A stretch of DNA of 8,081 nucleotides, taken from NCBI GenBank assembly GCA_025935155.1, contig JAICVV010000078.1, forward strand, positions 1 to 8,081, given 5' to 3'. The notes under the pieces are model-generated. The model did no database searches. It was not told where the DNA came from and was given only the letters and a program-made list of their open reading frames with translations. Positions 1-7,054 of this stretch are shown one piece after another. The DNA comes from Alphaproteobacteria bacterium (GTDB lineage Bacteria > Pseudomonadota > Alphaproteobacteria > Micropepsales > Micropepsaceae). How positions within the stretch are numbered: position 1 is the stretch's first letter; every line of letters begins with the position of its first letter. The position numbers and the translations under genes are program-made.

Positions 1-25
1 AGAGCCGCTTCTTTCCGTTTCAGTT

Positions 26-48
26 TGCGTGCTTCAGCGAAGCACACA
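26..48 (-). terminator. Possible hairpin downstream of the kelch gene
   Basis: A perfect 7-bp inverted repeat (GTGCTTC at 29-35 and GAAGCAC at 39-45, three-base loop) lies 11 bases past the kelch gene's stop codon. Two more pairs are possible beyond a mismatch. On the minus strand no T-run follows it, so it is not a canonical intrinsic terminator. It may be a 3' stabilising hairpin or be fortuitous. Confidence 0.3.
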
Positions 49-56
49 GGCCTTGT

Positions 57-1514
57 TTAGTTCACCGTGATGTCGGCAGACTTGGACGGAATGCCGTTCG
101 CCACCACCTCGATCTTGCTCGCGCCGGTTTCCATGCCGGACGGCACATCGAAGCTGGTCAATACCGGTTTCTTCCCGGTCTGCACCGCCATTGTGCTGTG
201 GTCGTGCGTCCTGGCATAGAACACGTGCCCGGTCGAATTGTTGGTGATGCGAACCAGCGGGTAGTTGGTGTGCGCGTCGAACTCGTCGCCTTCCGAGGAG
301 CCCTGCGAGAGTCCGTTAAACTGCGTGCCAGCGATCTGGTACGTTTGGCCGCGCGTAACGGAAGCGGGAGAGTCTGTGATCGTCGGGGCCCACTTTGCAT
401 TGTATGTGCCCGTCGGCTGATACACCGCGTCGCCGCCAAGCAGGACTTCGCCGCTGGGCAAGGTCAGCAAAGATTCGCCGCCGGCGCTGACGTTCTGGCG
501 CGCGAGATTGGTTCCGTCGAATTCATAAAGCTGTCCGCTGGAACCCTCGACCAGAACGTTGCCGCTAGGCAGGATCGTCACCGGCGCATCGAACGCCTGG
601 TCGCCGTTCGGGAAATCCGGACCCGCTGTCCAGTGCCCGGCCGGATCGTTCTTGCTAGGCGGCGTGTAGATCGATGTATGGGCGACACTCTCCCCATCCG
701 GAATGCCGCCGGTGGCAAACACCGTTCCGTCAGGCCGCAATGTCGCGCCCCCGATTTCGCCCGGCGGATCGTAACACTTGCCCTTCGGGCCATAGGGAAT
801 GCAGTTGCCGCAGCAATCCTGCGCCGCGCGCAAATCCACCTGCGTGCTGCCGGCATCGACCCACTTACCTTTGCTGGGGATGTAGCGCTCGGAATTCGGA
901 TGGTCCTTTACATCGACGATGAGATAGGAGCCGTCCTTCAGCAGCACCCAGCCTTCCTCGGCATTGAAATCGTGCTTGCCTTTCGATTCCAGCTCCGACC
1001 ACGTGTCGGTCTTCGGATCGAAGGCAAACAGCTTTTCCTTGAACTTCTCTGCAATCACGAAGCGCCCGTCCGGCAGCACGTGAGAAGGTGAGTCGCCGAT
1101 GAAGGGAAGCAGATGATTGTCCGGCGTCACGTCGGTCCATTTGTCCTTCAGGGGATCGTAAATCGCGGTGTTGTTGGTGAAGGAAAAATTGCCGAAATTG
1201 TATTCGCCGCCCGCCCATATCAACCGTCCATCAGCCAGCACCGACTCTGCATTGGCATACGGCGCCATCCCGCTGGGGAGAGATGCCACCTGCTTCCAGG
1301 TGCCGTTCACATAACTTCCTGTGTTGTCCGGTGTGAGTTTCCAGAAGTCCGTTTCGCCGAAGCCCTGCGCCATTACCGTGCCGTCCGTCATCAGCATGGC
1401 GACGATGGCGCCGTCAGGCGCAGGATGGGTGAGATTTTTGATGGTGCCTGCCACTGCCGGAGCGGTAAAGCCTGCAAGGCAAATGACGGCTGAGAGCGCG
1501 AGACTGCGGCGCAT
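57..1514 (-). CDS. Secreted kelch-repeat (galactose-oxidase-like) beta-propeller protein
   Basis: Predicted exported protein of 485 residues. Residues 1-22 form a Sec signal peptide (MRRS, hydrophobic core, cleavage after AVA). The rest carries about seven blade repeats of the form L-x-D/S-G-x-V-x-x-x-G-G, near residues 41, 92, 146, 191, 259, 314 and 352, which fits a seven-bladed propeller. Residues ~375-485 look like an Ig-like E-set domain (SPASVTRGQTYQIAGTQF), as follows the propeller in galactose/glyoxal oxidase relatives. A cysteine cluster (Cys234, 235, 238, 247) sits in one loop. I do not see the Tyr-His copper-ligand pair of true galactose oxidases, so oxidase activity is not supported; a THDHST motif near residue 436 is only suggestive. 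The ATG start has AAGGGG six bases upstream (1521-1526). It lies 124 bases downstream of tonB on the same strand and may have its own promoter. The fold is confident; the substrate is unknown. Confidence 0.85.
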   Translation of the reverse strand: MRRSLALSAVICLAGFTAPAVAGTIKNLTHPAPDGAIVAMLMTDGTVMAQGFGETDFWKLTPDNTGSYVNGTWKQVASLPSGMAPYANAESVLADGRLIWAGGEYNFGNFSFTNNTAIYDPLKDKWTDVTPDNHLLPFIGDSPSHVLPDGRFVIAEKFKEKLFAFDPKTDTWSELESKGKHDFNAEEGWVLLKDGSYLIVDVKDHPNSERYIPSKGKWVDAGSTQVDLRAAQDCCGNCIPYGPKGKCYDPPGEIGGATLRPDGTVFATGGIPDGESVAHTSIYTPPSKNDPAGHWTAGPDFPNGDQAFDAPVTILPSGNVLVEGSSGQLYEFDGTNLARQNVSAGGESLLTLPSGEVLLGGDAVYQPTGTYNAKWAPTITDSPASVTRGQTYQIAGTQFNGLSQGSSEGDEFDAHTNYPLVRITNNSTGHVFYARTHDHSTMAVQTGKKPVLTSFDVPSGMETGASKIEVVANGIPSKSADITVN

Positions 1515-1555
1515 GAGGAACCCCTTCTTCTTGTCCCGGATTGGGAGAACGGCGG

Positions 1556-1584
1556 ACTTTGTTCAGTCGGCGCCATAGGGTCAA
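1556..1584 (-). promoter_or_regulatory. Candidate sigma-70-type promoter for the kelch gene
   Basis: Reading the minus strand, TTGACC (1579-1584) is followed after 17 bases by CAAAGT (1556-1561). The -35 box is good; the -10 box matches TATAAT at only three positions. It lies in the 124-base gap after tonB, about 40 bases from the kelch ATG, which gives a plausible short leader. This is recognised by eye only. Confidence 0.33.
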
Positions 1585-1638
1585 GAGCAATCGAGAATCC
1601 GCCGCATGTTGCCGGAAGCGAAAGCCCTGGAATGCCGG

Positions 1639-2379
1639 CTAGTGTGCCTGGGAGAGGTTGAACACGACCTTGACCCGCTCCCTGGATGTTACCGGCTTCC
1701 CGTTTTGGGTGGCCGGCTTGTAGCGCCAATGTCCCACCACCCAGGCTCGCGCGGCTTCGTCCAGGCGGCTGTGCCCGCTCGAACCGATCACCGACGCGCT
1801 GGTGACGCGGCCGTCGGCGCCGATCACGATATCCAGCAACACGCTTCCTTCCCGGCCGAGCCGCCGCGCCATGGGCGGATAGGGAGGGATGGTATGCGTG
1901 GCGGCGATACCGCGCGCGGGAGTCGGAGCGGCCGGCGCGGGCGGAGCAGCCGGCCGAGGCGGCGGCATTGGGGGCCGCGGCGGAAGTTTCGGGAGCGGCT
2001 TGGCCGGAGCCGGCGCAATCCGTTGTTTGACGACCTTCACAGCGTGCGGCGCAGGGGGCACCCGCAGCCTGATCTGGGGAGGCGGCACCGTGGGTATTTT
2101 CGGCTTTTCCAATTCCGGTTTCGGCGGCGGAGGTGGTTTGCGATGCGCGGGCGGCGGAGTTTTCACAATCTCCGCCTTGATAAGGTGCGGCAAATCCCGG
2201 ACCAGCCGCGTGGCGAGACCTGTGGCCATGGCATAGACCACGATGCCTATGATGATCGCTGCGCCAGCAGCCGCCACGATCCGCCGCCAAATGCGCGACG
2301 GATCTCTTAAAGGCGCATGTAACTCTGGCCGTTTCAGTAACTTGCCTTTCGATGCGGACTGCCGGAACGCCCGCGCCAC
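1639..2379 (-). CDS. tonB: TonB family energy transducer
   Basis: 246-residue protein with the complete TonB layout. Residues 1-33 form a basic cytoplasmic N-terminus. One membrane helix spans ~34-53 (VAAAGAAIIIGIVVYAMATG). A long proline/lysine-rich periplasmic spacer covers ~74-155. The C-terminal TonB domain covers ~165-243, with YPPMARRLGREGSVLLDIVIG, then SSGHSRLDEAA and WRYKPATQNGKPV. TonB proteins use the proton motive force, via ExbB/ExbD, to drive substrate uptake through outer-membrane receptors. No exbB, exbD or receptor gene is in the window, so the partner cannot be named. The start is GTG, chosen because AGGTGAGG lies just upstream and no ATG precedes the membrane helix. It follows the MFS gene on the same strand after 78 bases, so co-transcription is possible. 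A perfect TTGACA overlaps the MFS stop at 2461-2466 but lacks a convincing -10 partner. Confidence 0.9.
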   Translation of the reverse strand: MARAFRQSASKGKLLKRPELHAPLRDPSRIWRRIVAAAGAAIIIGIVVYAMATGLATRLVRDLPHLIKAEIVKTPPPAHRKPPPPPKPELEKPKIPTVPPPQIRLRVPPAPHAVKVVKQRIAPAPAKPLPKLPPRPPMPPPRPAAPPAPAAPTPARGIAATHTIPPYPPMARRLGREGSVLLDIVIGADGRVTSASVIGSSGHSRLDEAARAWVVGHWRYKPATQNGKPVTSRERVKVVFNLSQAH

Positions 2380-2380
2380 T

Positions 2381-2388
2381 CCTCACCT
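2381..2388 (-). promoter_or_regulatory. Ribosome binding site supporting the tonB GTG start
   Basis: On the minus strand AGGTGAGG ends one base before the GTG at 2377-2379. Its first AGG is spaced six bases from the start. This strong purine stretch is the main reason for accepting a GTG start for tonB. Confidence 0.6.
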
Positions 2389-2457
2389 GAATCTGGAATG
2401 CTTCGAGGAGCGAAATTGATCCCTGCGCGCGTCTGTGTGTGGCGTACCGATGTTAGT

Positions 2458-3744
2458 CTATGTCAATCGCTGGCCGCCTCGAGCGTAATTGCGGCGGTTC
2501 AGCTCCGCGCTTTCCAAGTGACCCGCTATGGAACGGCGCGCTATGCGTTCGGCCGGCAGGAACAATGCTGCGGCGGTCGCTAGCATTGCGGCAATCGCGA
2601 GGGCCGCCAAGAGGTAGAGAAAATGCACTGAACTGCTGTAGAGATGCGCCACCAGCCAAACGCCCGCGGGCGTGCCGATGGCCGATAATCCATAGCGGAT
2701 GCCGAACACAGTGCCGCGCCGCGCGGATGGTGTGTAGCGGGCCAGCAGCATCGTCTCGACCGGCGACATCGATTCGAAGATGAAGACCACCAGCACGGCG
2801 GCCGCAGGCAAACCCCAGCCGTGGCTCGCGGCGACGAGCGGAAACAGCACCACCAACATCAGAAAACAGGCGACGTACGCCTGCTTGGCGATGCCACGGT
2901 CTGCAATGTGCCCGCCGAGGAATTGCGCGCTCGCACCTGCCAATTGGATGCCGCCGGCAATCGCACCGACCAGAAACAATCCACCAGGCCCCGCAATGTC
3001 GCTCAGCTGCACGAGTTTCGGGAGTGCCGTGCCGAACGCGCTGTAGATCATCAGTGTCGCTGTCATGGTGAGCGAAAGCACTGCAAAGGCGCGCGTCATG
3101 TCGGCACGCGTGGGTGGCGCGTGCACCGGGGGCGCTGCATCTTCCGACCGATCGACTATTCGTCCGGTGAAATGGAATCCGGCGAGCACCAGCCCTAGTG
3201 CAAAGGCGATTGCGCCGGGAGCAATGAAAGCCGTGCGCCAGCCCCACAGCGAAGCAAGTCCTGCGGCCGCGATCGGCCCCAGCGCGACCCCGATACTGCC
3301 GGCAATCCCCATGGCGGCGATCGCGCGGCCGCGCACGCGCGCATGCTTCACCACCCACGAAAATCCGACCGGATGATAGATGGAACCGGATAATCCCAGC
3401 AGCGCCAGCGCCGCTTCGAGTTGCGTCGCGTTTTGAGCGGCGCCGCACAGAACTCCCGAAACGCCGAGACTGACAAAGCACAGCACCAGCATTCTGGTTT
3501 CGCCGATGCGGTCGGCAAGCCAGCCGGCCAGCGGTGCGCCGAGGCCCACAAACATCGCGCCCAAGGTCCACAAGCCGATCATGTCGTTGTAAGGCAGGTG
3601 CCAGGCCTGAGTCATCACCAGCACCAGCGTCACATAAAGCGCGAGCAGCACGTGGTTCAGCCCATGCGCGGCGCTGGCGAAGAACAACACAGGGAACGGG
3701 GCGCTCAGGCGCATTCCGGCGACTCGACATGCTGGCGTGAGCAT
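2458..3744 (-). CDS. Major facilitator superfamily (MFS) transporter
   Basis: 428-residue polytopic inner-membrane protein with about twelve hydrophobic segments, split by a central hydrophilic loop near residues 203-230 (DRSEDAAPPVHAPPTRAD). The MFS motif A appears after the second helix as GWLADRIGETRMLV (residues ~74-87), with a degenerate repeat in the second half (GGHIADRGIAKQ). The segment SGSIYHPVGFSW (~119-130) and the N-terminal HGLNHVLLALY resemble the fosmidomycin-resistance (Fsr)-like drug-efflux branch, but the substrate cannot be assigned. An in-frame TAG lies two codons before the ATG at 3744, so this is the longest possible start. It has no clear ribosome binding site. The second Met (residue 11, 3714) gives a more typical N-terminus and is a credible alternative. 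It is divergent from the peptidase gene and upstream of tonB on the same strand. Confidence 0.85.
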   Translation of the reverse strand: MLTPACRVAGMRLSAPFPVLFFASAAHGLNHVLLALYVTLVLVMTQAWHLPYNDMIGLWTLGAMFVGLGAPLAGWLADRIGETRMLVLCFVSLGVSGVLCGAAQNATQLEAALALLGLSGSIYHPVGFSWVVKHARVRGRAIAAMGIAGSIGVALGPIAAAGLASLWGWRTAFIAPGAIAFALGLVLAGFHFTGRIVDRSEDAAPPVHAPPTRADMTRAFAVLSLTMTATLMIYSAFGTALPKLVQLSDIAGPGGLFLVGAIAGGIQLAGASAQFLGGHIADRGIAKQAYVACFLMLVVLFPLVAASHGWGLPAAAVLVVFIFESMSPVETMLLARYTPSARRGTVFGIRYGLSAIGTPAGVWLVAHLYSSSVHFLYLLAALAIAAMLATAAALFLPAERIARRSIAGHLESAELNRRNYARGGQRLT

Positions 3745-3807
3745 CGGAAGCTATCTGAGGCGTTGGGCGCGGGCCAGATGAGTCTTGCATAGCGGCTGCG
3801 CGAGTTG

Positions 3808-3817
3808 GAGCGAGGGA
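3808..3817 (+). promoter_or_regulatory. Ribosome binding site favouring the TTG start of the M28 peptidase
   Basis: The purine-rich stretch GGAGCGAGGG ends seven bases before TTG at 3825. The alternatives, GTG at 3849 and ATG at 3855, have only GGGACGG (3829-3835) at 13 and 19 bases, which is poorer spacing. This favours the TTG but does not prove it. Confidence 0.4.
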
Positions 3818-3824
3818 CGGCGGT

Positions 3825-6131
3825 TTGCGGGACGGTTCACAAGCATTTGTGCGGATGGTGGCGCTGGCGGTTGTCGCGCTGGCGGTGTGGTTTTTGTGCG
3901 CGTGGGCGAACCAGCCGCGCTCGCCGCACCTGAACGCAGCGCCCGGTCCGGCGCAGTTCTCTGCCGCACGCGCCGACGCAACATTGGCGCGTGTGCTAGG
4001 GCCGGAGCGGCCGCATCCGGTCGGAACGCCGGAGAACGAAGCGGTACGCGCCCGCATCCTGAAGGAACTTGCGACGCTGGGTGTGCCAGCGCGCACCTAC
4101 ACGGCTTTCAGCTGCAACAGCTGGCGCGGCTTCTCCTTCATTGCCTGCGCAACCGTCACGGATGTGATTGCTGATGTAGTACCGGGGCCCGGCAAAGCGA
4201 TCGTGATGCTGGCGCATTACGATTCCGTTCCCGCGGGCCCAGGCGCTTCGGATGATTTGTCCGGCGTAGCCACCATTCTTGAAGACATTCGGGCGTTGAA
4301 GGCTTCGCGTGAAACGGGCAAACACCCCATCATCGCGTTGTTCAGCGATGGCGAGGAGACAGGACTGCTCGGCGCCAACGCCTTCCTTGAAAATCCGGCG
4401 CTGAAAGCGCGCGTCGGTGCTGTGGTGAACATGGAAGCGCGCGGCACCAGCGGTCAAAGTCTGTTGTTCCAGACCAGCCCGGGCGATGGGGCCCTGATCA
4501 ATCTTTACGCGGCACATGCGCCGGTGAAGGCGACGAGCTCGCTGTATGCCGAGATTTACAAGTTCCTGCCGAATGACACCGATCTTACGCTATTCATCCG
4601 CGCCGGGTTCCCCTCGCTGAATTTCGCGTTCGCCGACAACGTTCGCTACTATCATTCGCCGCGCGATACGCGTGCCCATCTCGATCACGCGACATTGCAG
4701 ATGCACGGCGACAATCTGTTGGGCGTGGTGCGCGGGCTGGAGCAGACCGACTTTGCCGCGCTGAAGGGCGGCAACGATGTCTATATCGGCGTTCTGGGCG
4801 TTTGGCTGCCGCGCATTCCGTCATCGTGGGCCCTGCTGTTCTCAATCCTGGCGTTTGCGCTGATTGCATTTGCGGCGTGGCGCACGCGCGAACCCCAGTT
4901 GACGCGGCGCGGCTTCTTGATGTCCGCCTTCATGCCGCTTGCGTTGCTTGCCGCAAGCGTGCTGCTTGGTTTCGGCCTCGCGTTTCTGGCGCAGATCATT
5001 TCCCGTCATCCCGATCCAACCTACGCATACCCACTGGCGATGCGTGTTGCGCTTGGGCTGGGCGTATGGGGCATGGCGCTGCTCGTTTCCCGGATGGCCT
5101 GTATCCACGGAGCGGCAACCTCCGCATGGTTATGGTTGTCAGGGCTTGCCGTGATCGCGGCGGCAACCCTGCCGGGCCTTAGTCCGTATTTTCTTTTTCC
5201 GTCGCTGATCGCGGCCGTGCTGTTGCTCGTTGCCTCTTTCGTTCCCGGACGATGGGCAAGCGCAGCAGGGCAAGGCGCGTTGCTCGTCAGTGCGCTTGCA
5301 GCGTTGGTAATCTGGTTTGGTCTCGCCGTTGGCGGCGAGGCACTGATGGGGCTGAAGCTCCACCCGCTGTTCACCATTGCAGCCGCATTTGGCCTCCTCA
5401 CATTGGTGCCTCTGCTGGCCAGGCGGGCGATGAGGTATCGCACATGGTTAAACAGCATCATCGTTTGTCTTGTGCTTGCGCTGATATTGGCCGTGCTTAC
5501 CGGACTGCTGCCGGCCTACAGCACCGCTTCGCCGCAGCGCGTGAACCTCATCTATTTCGAAACCGGCAACCGTCCTGCGCGCTGGATCGCCGATACCGCC
5601 TGGAAGGCGAACGGTACGGAACCGATTCCGGCGACGCTGAAGGATGCGGGGCATTTTCAGTTCAGCGACGAGGCTTATTCCGGATTGGCCGGCGCGAGCG
5701 GCTATGTCACGCCCGCGGGGGCGCCGCGCTATCCGCTGCCAGGGGCCACCGTCACGAGCGACCGGCAGGAAGGTGGTGCGCGGATCGTTTCATTGCGGCT
5801 GCACGGTTCGGCACAAACCAGCGCAATGAGCCTGCGTATTCCCAAAGGCGCGAAACTCCGCGCGGTCCGAATTCGCGAACAAAGCGTCGAAGCTCCCAAT
5901 GGCTGGGACGATGACACACGTATCTATTGCGACGGACCGGACTGCCGCGATCTTGCTCTGACTCTCACGTTGGCAAGTATTGGCGATTTGCAGATTCCCT
6001 TCGCGGAACGGCGCTACGGCCTGCCGCCGTTCGGCAAAGCACTTGCCGCCGCGCGTCCCGCGACCGCCATGCCGTCGCAAAGTGGCGATGGCGTGATTTT
6101 GACGAGGGTGGTCGCGCTCCCGCCGGATTGA
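3825..6131 (+). CDS. Membrane-anchored M28-family zinc metallopeptidase with multi-spanning C-terminal half
   Basis: 768-residue protein. Residues ~11-27 form an N-terminal membrane anchor or signal. Residues ~50-310 form an M28 (aminopeptidase Y/FXNA-like) peptidase domain. Likely co-catalytic zinc ligands and catalytic residues are visible: His131 and Asp133 (AHYDS), Asp143 (GASDD), Glu177/Glu178 (DGEETG), Glu204 (NMEARGTSG) and His277 (YYHSPRDT). The NxEARGTSG form is typical of the eukaryote-like ER/vacuolar M28 group. Roughly eight or nine hydrophobic helices follow between ~329 and ~567, then a soluble C-terminal domain of ~200 residues with Cys728 and Cys733 (YCDGPDC). The peptidase domain probably faces the periplasm and would remove N-terminal residues from peptides; the peptide substrate is unknown. 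The TTG start is chosen for its ribosome binding site; ATG at 3855 would shorten it by ten residues. The downstream double-TonB-domain gene starts 53 bases after the stop and may be co-transcribed. Confidence 0.9.
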   Translation: MRDGSQAFVRMVALAVVALAVWFLCAWANQPRSPHLNAAPGPAQFSAARADATLARVLGPERPHPVGTPENEAVRARILKELATLGVPARTYTAFSCNSWRGFSFIACATVTDVIADVVPGPGKAIVMLAHYDSVPAGPGASDDLSGVATILEDIRALKASRETGKHPIIALFSDGEETGLLGANAFLENPALKARVGAVVNMEARGTSGQSLLFQTSPGDGALINLYAAHAPVKATSSLYAEIYKFLPNDTDLTLFIRAGFPSLNFAFADNVRYYHSPRDTRAHLDHATLQMHGDNLLGVVRGLEQTDFAALKGGNDVYIGVLGVWLPRIPSSWALLFSILAFALIAFAAWRTREPQLTRRGFLMSAFMPLALLAASVLLGFGLAFLAQIISRHPDPTYAYPLAMRVALGLGVWGMALLVSRMACIHGAATSAWLWLSGLAVIAAATLPGLSPYFLFPSLIAAVLLLVASFVPGRWASAAGQGALLVSALAALVIWFGLAVGGEALMGLKLHPLFTIAAAFGLLTLVPLLARRAMRYRTWLNSIIVCLVLALILAVLTGLLPAYSTASPQRVNLIYFETGNRPARWIADTAWKANGTEPIPATLKDAGHFQFSDEAYSGLAGASGYVTPAGAPRYPLPGATVTSDRQEGGARIVSLRLHGSAQTSAMSLRIPKGAKLRAVRIREQSVEAPNGWDDDTRIYCDGPDCRDLALTLTLASIGDLQIPFAERRYGLPPFGKALAAARPATAMPSQSGDGVILTRVVALPPD

Positions 6132-6172
6132 CTCATGAGGCTGAAAATTCTGCGATATAGTGCAGCGCACAC

Positions 6173-6177
6173 GGGGA
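6173..6177 (+). promoter_or_regulatory. Ribosome binding site that sets the start of the double-TonB-domain gene
   Basis: GGGGA at 6173-6177 is only one base from the first ATG (6179), which is too close. It is seven bases from the ATG at 6185 and ten from the ATG at 6188. It therefore supports a start at 6185, or possibly 6188. Confidence 0.5.
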
Positions 6178-6184
6178 TATGGTT

Positions 6185-6904
6185 ATGATGTACGATGGTG
6201 CACGTGCCTTTGCGGCGATTCTGTTCTTTTACATGGCGGTCTTGTATCCGGTACACGGAATTGCCGCGGCGGAGACCGTTGCTATTCCGCCATGCAGTGC
6301 ATCTTCGCTTACGCATCCAGTGGATGAAACACGCGTATCGATTCAGAATACCTACCCAGTGCTCTCAACCATAGTAGGTGAGGAGGGCGACAGCACCGTT
6401 TCATTCGTGGTAAACGCGAGCGGCAAAGTCAGCGATGTCGCGCTAGCGCAGAGCAGCGGCTCAGCGCGGCTCGACGAAGCGGCTATGGAGGGTGTGAAAC
6501 ACCTCATCTATGCCCCGGCAAAGGCCAACGGTGCTCCGGTGGCATGCCGTAACGAGATGCGCATCGAATGGCATCTTGCTCCGGAAGGTTCGGAGGAACG
6601 GCAAAGTCGCGAATTTATGAATTTCATACAACCGCCCATAAGTGCTTGGCCCACTGAAGTACTGGCGGCTGGAAAAGAGGGAGCGACTGGCATTTCGGTC
6701 CGGATAGACTCCAAGGGTGCCGTTATCCAGGCCACAATGTTCAAGTCGTCTGGCATTCAGGAATTGGATGCTGCGGCACTCGGTTATGTGAAAGGCGTTG
6801 CTTTCAAACCGCCGCAGATTGGCGCTACCACTGCCAGTGCTGCTATCCCAGTCGTTGTGATCTGGTCAAAGCTGCCGATCAAACTACCTGTCGCCAGGAA
6901 CTGA
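6185..6904 (+). CDS. Exported protein with two tandem TonB C-terminal-like domains
   Basis: 239-residue protein from the ATG at 6185. Residues 1-29 form a signal peptide (hydrophobic AAILFFYMAVLYPV, cleavage after IAAA). Two TonB_C-like domains follow. The first, ~51-131, has DSTVSFVVNASGKVSDVAL, then SSGSARLDEAA and IYAPAKANGAPV. The second, ~150-227, has GATGISVRIDSKGAVIQAT, then SSGIQELDAAALGYVKGVAFKPP. The SSG-x-x-x-LDEAA signature is shared with the TonB at 1639-2379. It lacks the proline-rich spacer, and its only hydrophobic segment looks cleavable, so it should not act as a normal ExbBD-coupled transducer. Cys37 and Cys121 could form a disulfide in the periplasm. Codon choice looks more AT-tolerant than the neighbours (ATA, GTA, TCA), hinting at a different history. 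It lies downstream of the peptidase gene on the same strand. Its role is unknown; binding of a TonB-box-like peptide or cell-wall material is conjecture. Confidence 0.8.
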   Translation: MMYDGARAFAAILFFYMAVLYPVHGIAAAETVAIPPCSASSLTHPVDETRVSIQNTYPVLSTIVGEEGDSTVSFVVNASGKVSDVALAQSSGSARLDEAAMEGVKHLIYAPAKANGAPVACRNEMRIEWHLAPEGSEERQSREFMNFIQPPISAWPTEVLAAGKEGATGISVRIDSKGAVIQATMFKSSGIQELDAAALGYVKGVAFKPPQIGATTASAAIPVVVIWSKLPIKLPVARN

Positions 6905-6910
6905 GCGCCG

Positions 6911-7054
6911 CACATCCACATCGGCGGCGGCGAACTGTCCGTTTTCCTGGATGCACTTGAAGCGCAGCTCCGGCATTTTGCCCATCGGGCGCTCAATCAG
7001 ATCGCCGGTTTCCCTTTGCATTTCCTGCAGCACTTCCACCTGAATGAGCGTGCC
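6911..7054 (-). pseudogene. Degenerate duplicate of the parE 3' end
   Basis: Read on the minus strand, this stretch encodes a copy of the ParE C-terminus (TLIQVEV, ETGDLIER, PELRFK, IQEN, QFAAADVDV), matching the real ParE tail at 39 of 47 residues. By hand alignment the DNA is gapless against 7217-7360, with 22 mismatches in 144 bases. The stop codon is lost (CGG in place of TGA), and the frame runs on as RRSVPGDR into the end of the double-TonB-domain gene. Substitutions include a Leu-to-Pro and a Phe-to-Cys. Upstream on the minus strand there is no ParE sequence; the frame runs antisense through the toxin remnant. A chimeric 71-codon ORF from the ATG at 7096 exists but has no ribosome binding site. 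It is best read as a non-functional fragment. Confidence 0.85.
6911..7054. repeat. Direct repeat, copy 1 (parE tail)
   Basis: Imperfect direct repeat with 7217-7360 at a constant offset of 306 bases. It is ~85% identical without gaps. The outer 26 bases (6911-6936) are identical to copy 2; the region of 7011-7030 is the most diverged. The match ends near AGCGTGC at the edge of the toxin remnant. Confidence 0.9.

Noticed and set aside
198..1091. 297-codon open frame on the plus strand opposite the kelch gene
   Set aside because: Antisense shadow of a high-GC gene. The product is arginine-rich and domainless, whereas the opposite strand encodes a well-formed propeller with a signal peptide.
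1889..2236. Glycine-rich plus-strand frame opposite the tonB proline-rich region
   Set aside because: Poly-Gly is simply the antisense reading of proline codons (CCG/CGG). There is no ribosome binding site or known domain.
1391..2386. 331-codon minus-strand frame spanning tonB and the kelch start
   Set aside because: Shadow frame of tonB. The tonB frame has the membrane helix, proline-rich spacer and TonB domain.
2461..2466. Perfect TTGACA on the minus strand upstream of tonB
   Set aside because: No acceptable -10 box lies 16-18 bases downstream. The hexamer is the Leu-Thr coding end of the MFS gene, so its promoter role is unsupported.
2453..4096. 547-codon open frame on the minus strand overlapping the MFS and peptidase genes
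   Set aside because: It is the out-of-frame shadow of the MFS gene extended across the divergent gap. Its product is rich in Arg, Ala and Ser with no recognisable domain, while the MFS frame has clear helices and motif A.
6128..6161. Possible promoter (TTGACT and TATAGT) between the peptidase and the double-TonB-domain gene
   Set aside because: Both boxes look reasonable alone, but the spacer is 22 bases, well beyond the usual 16-18. The -35 box overlaps the peptidase stop codon.
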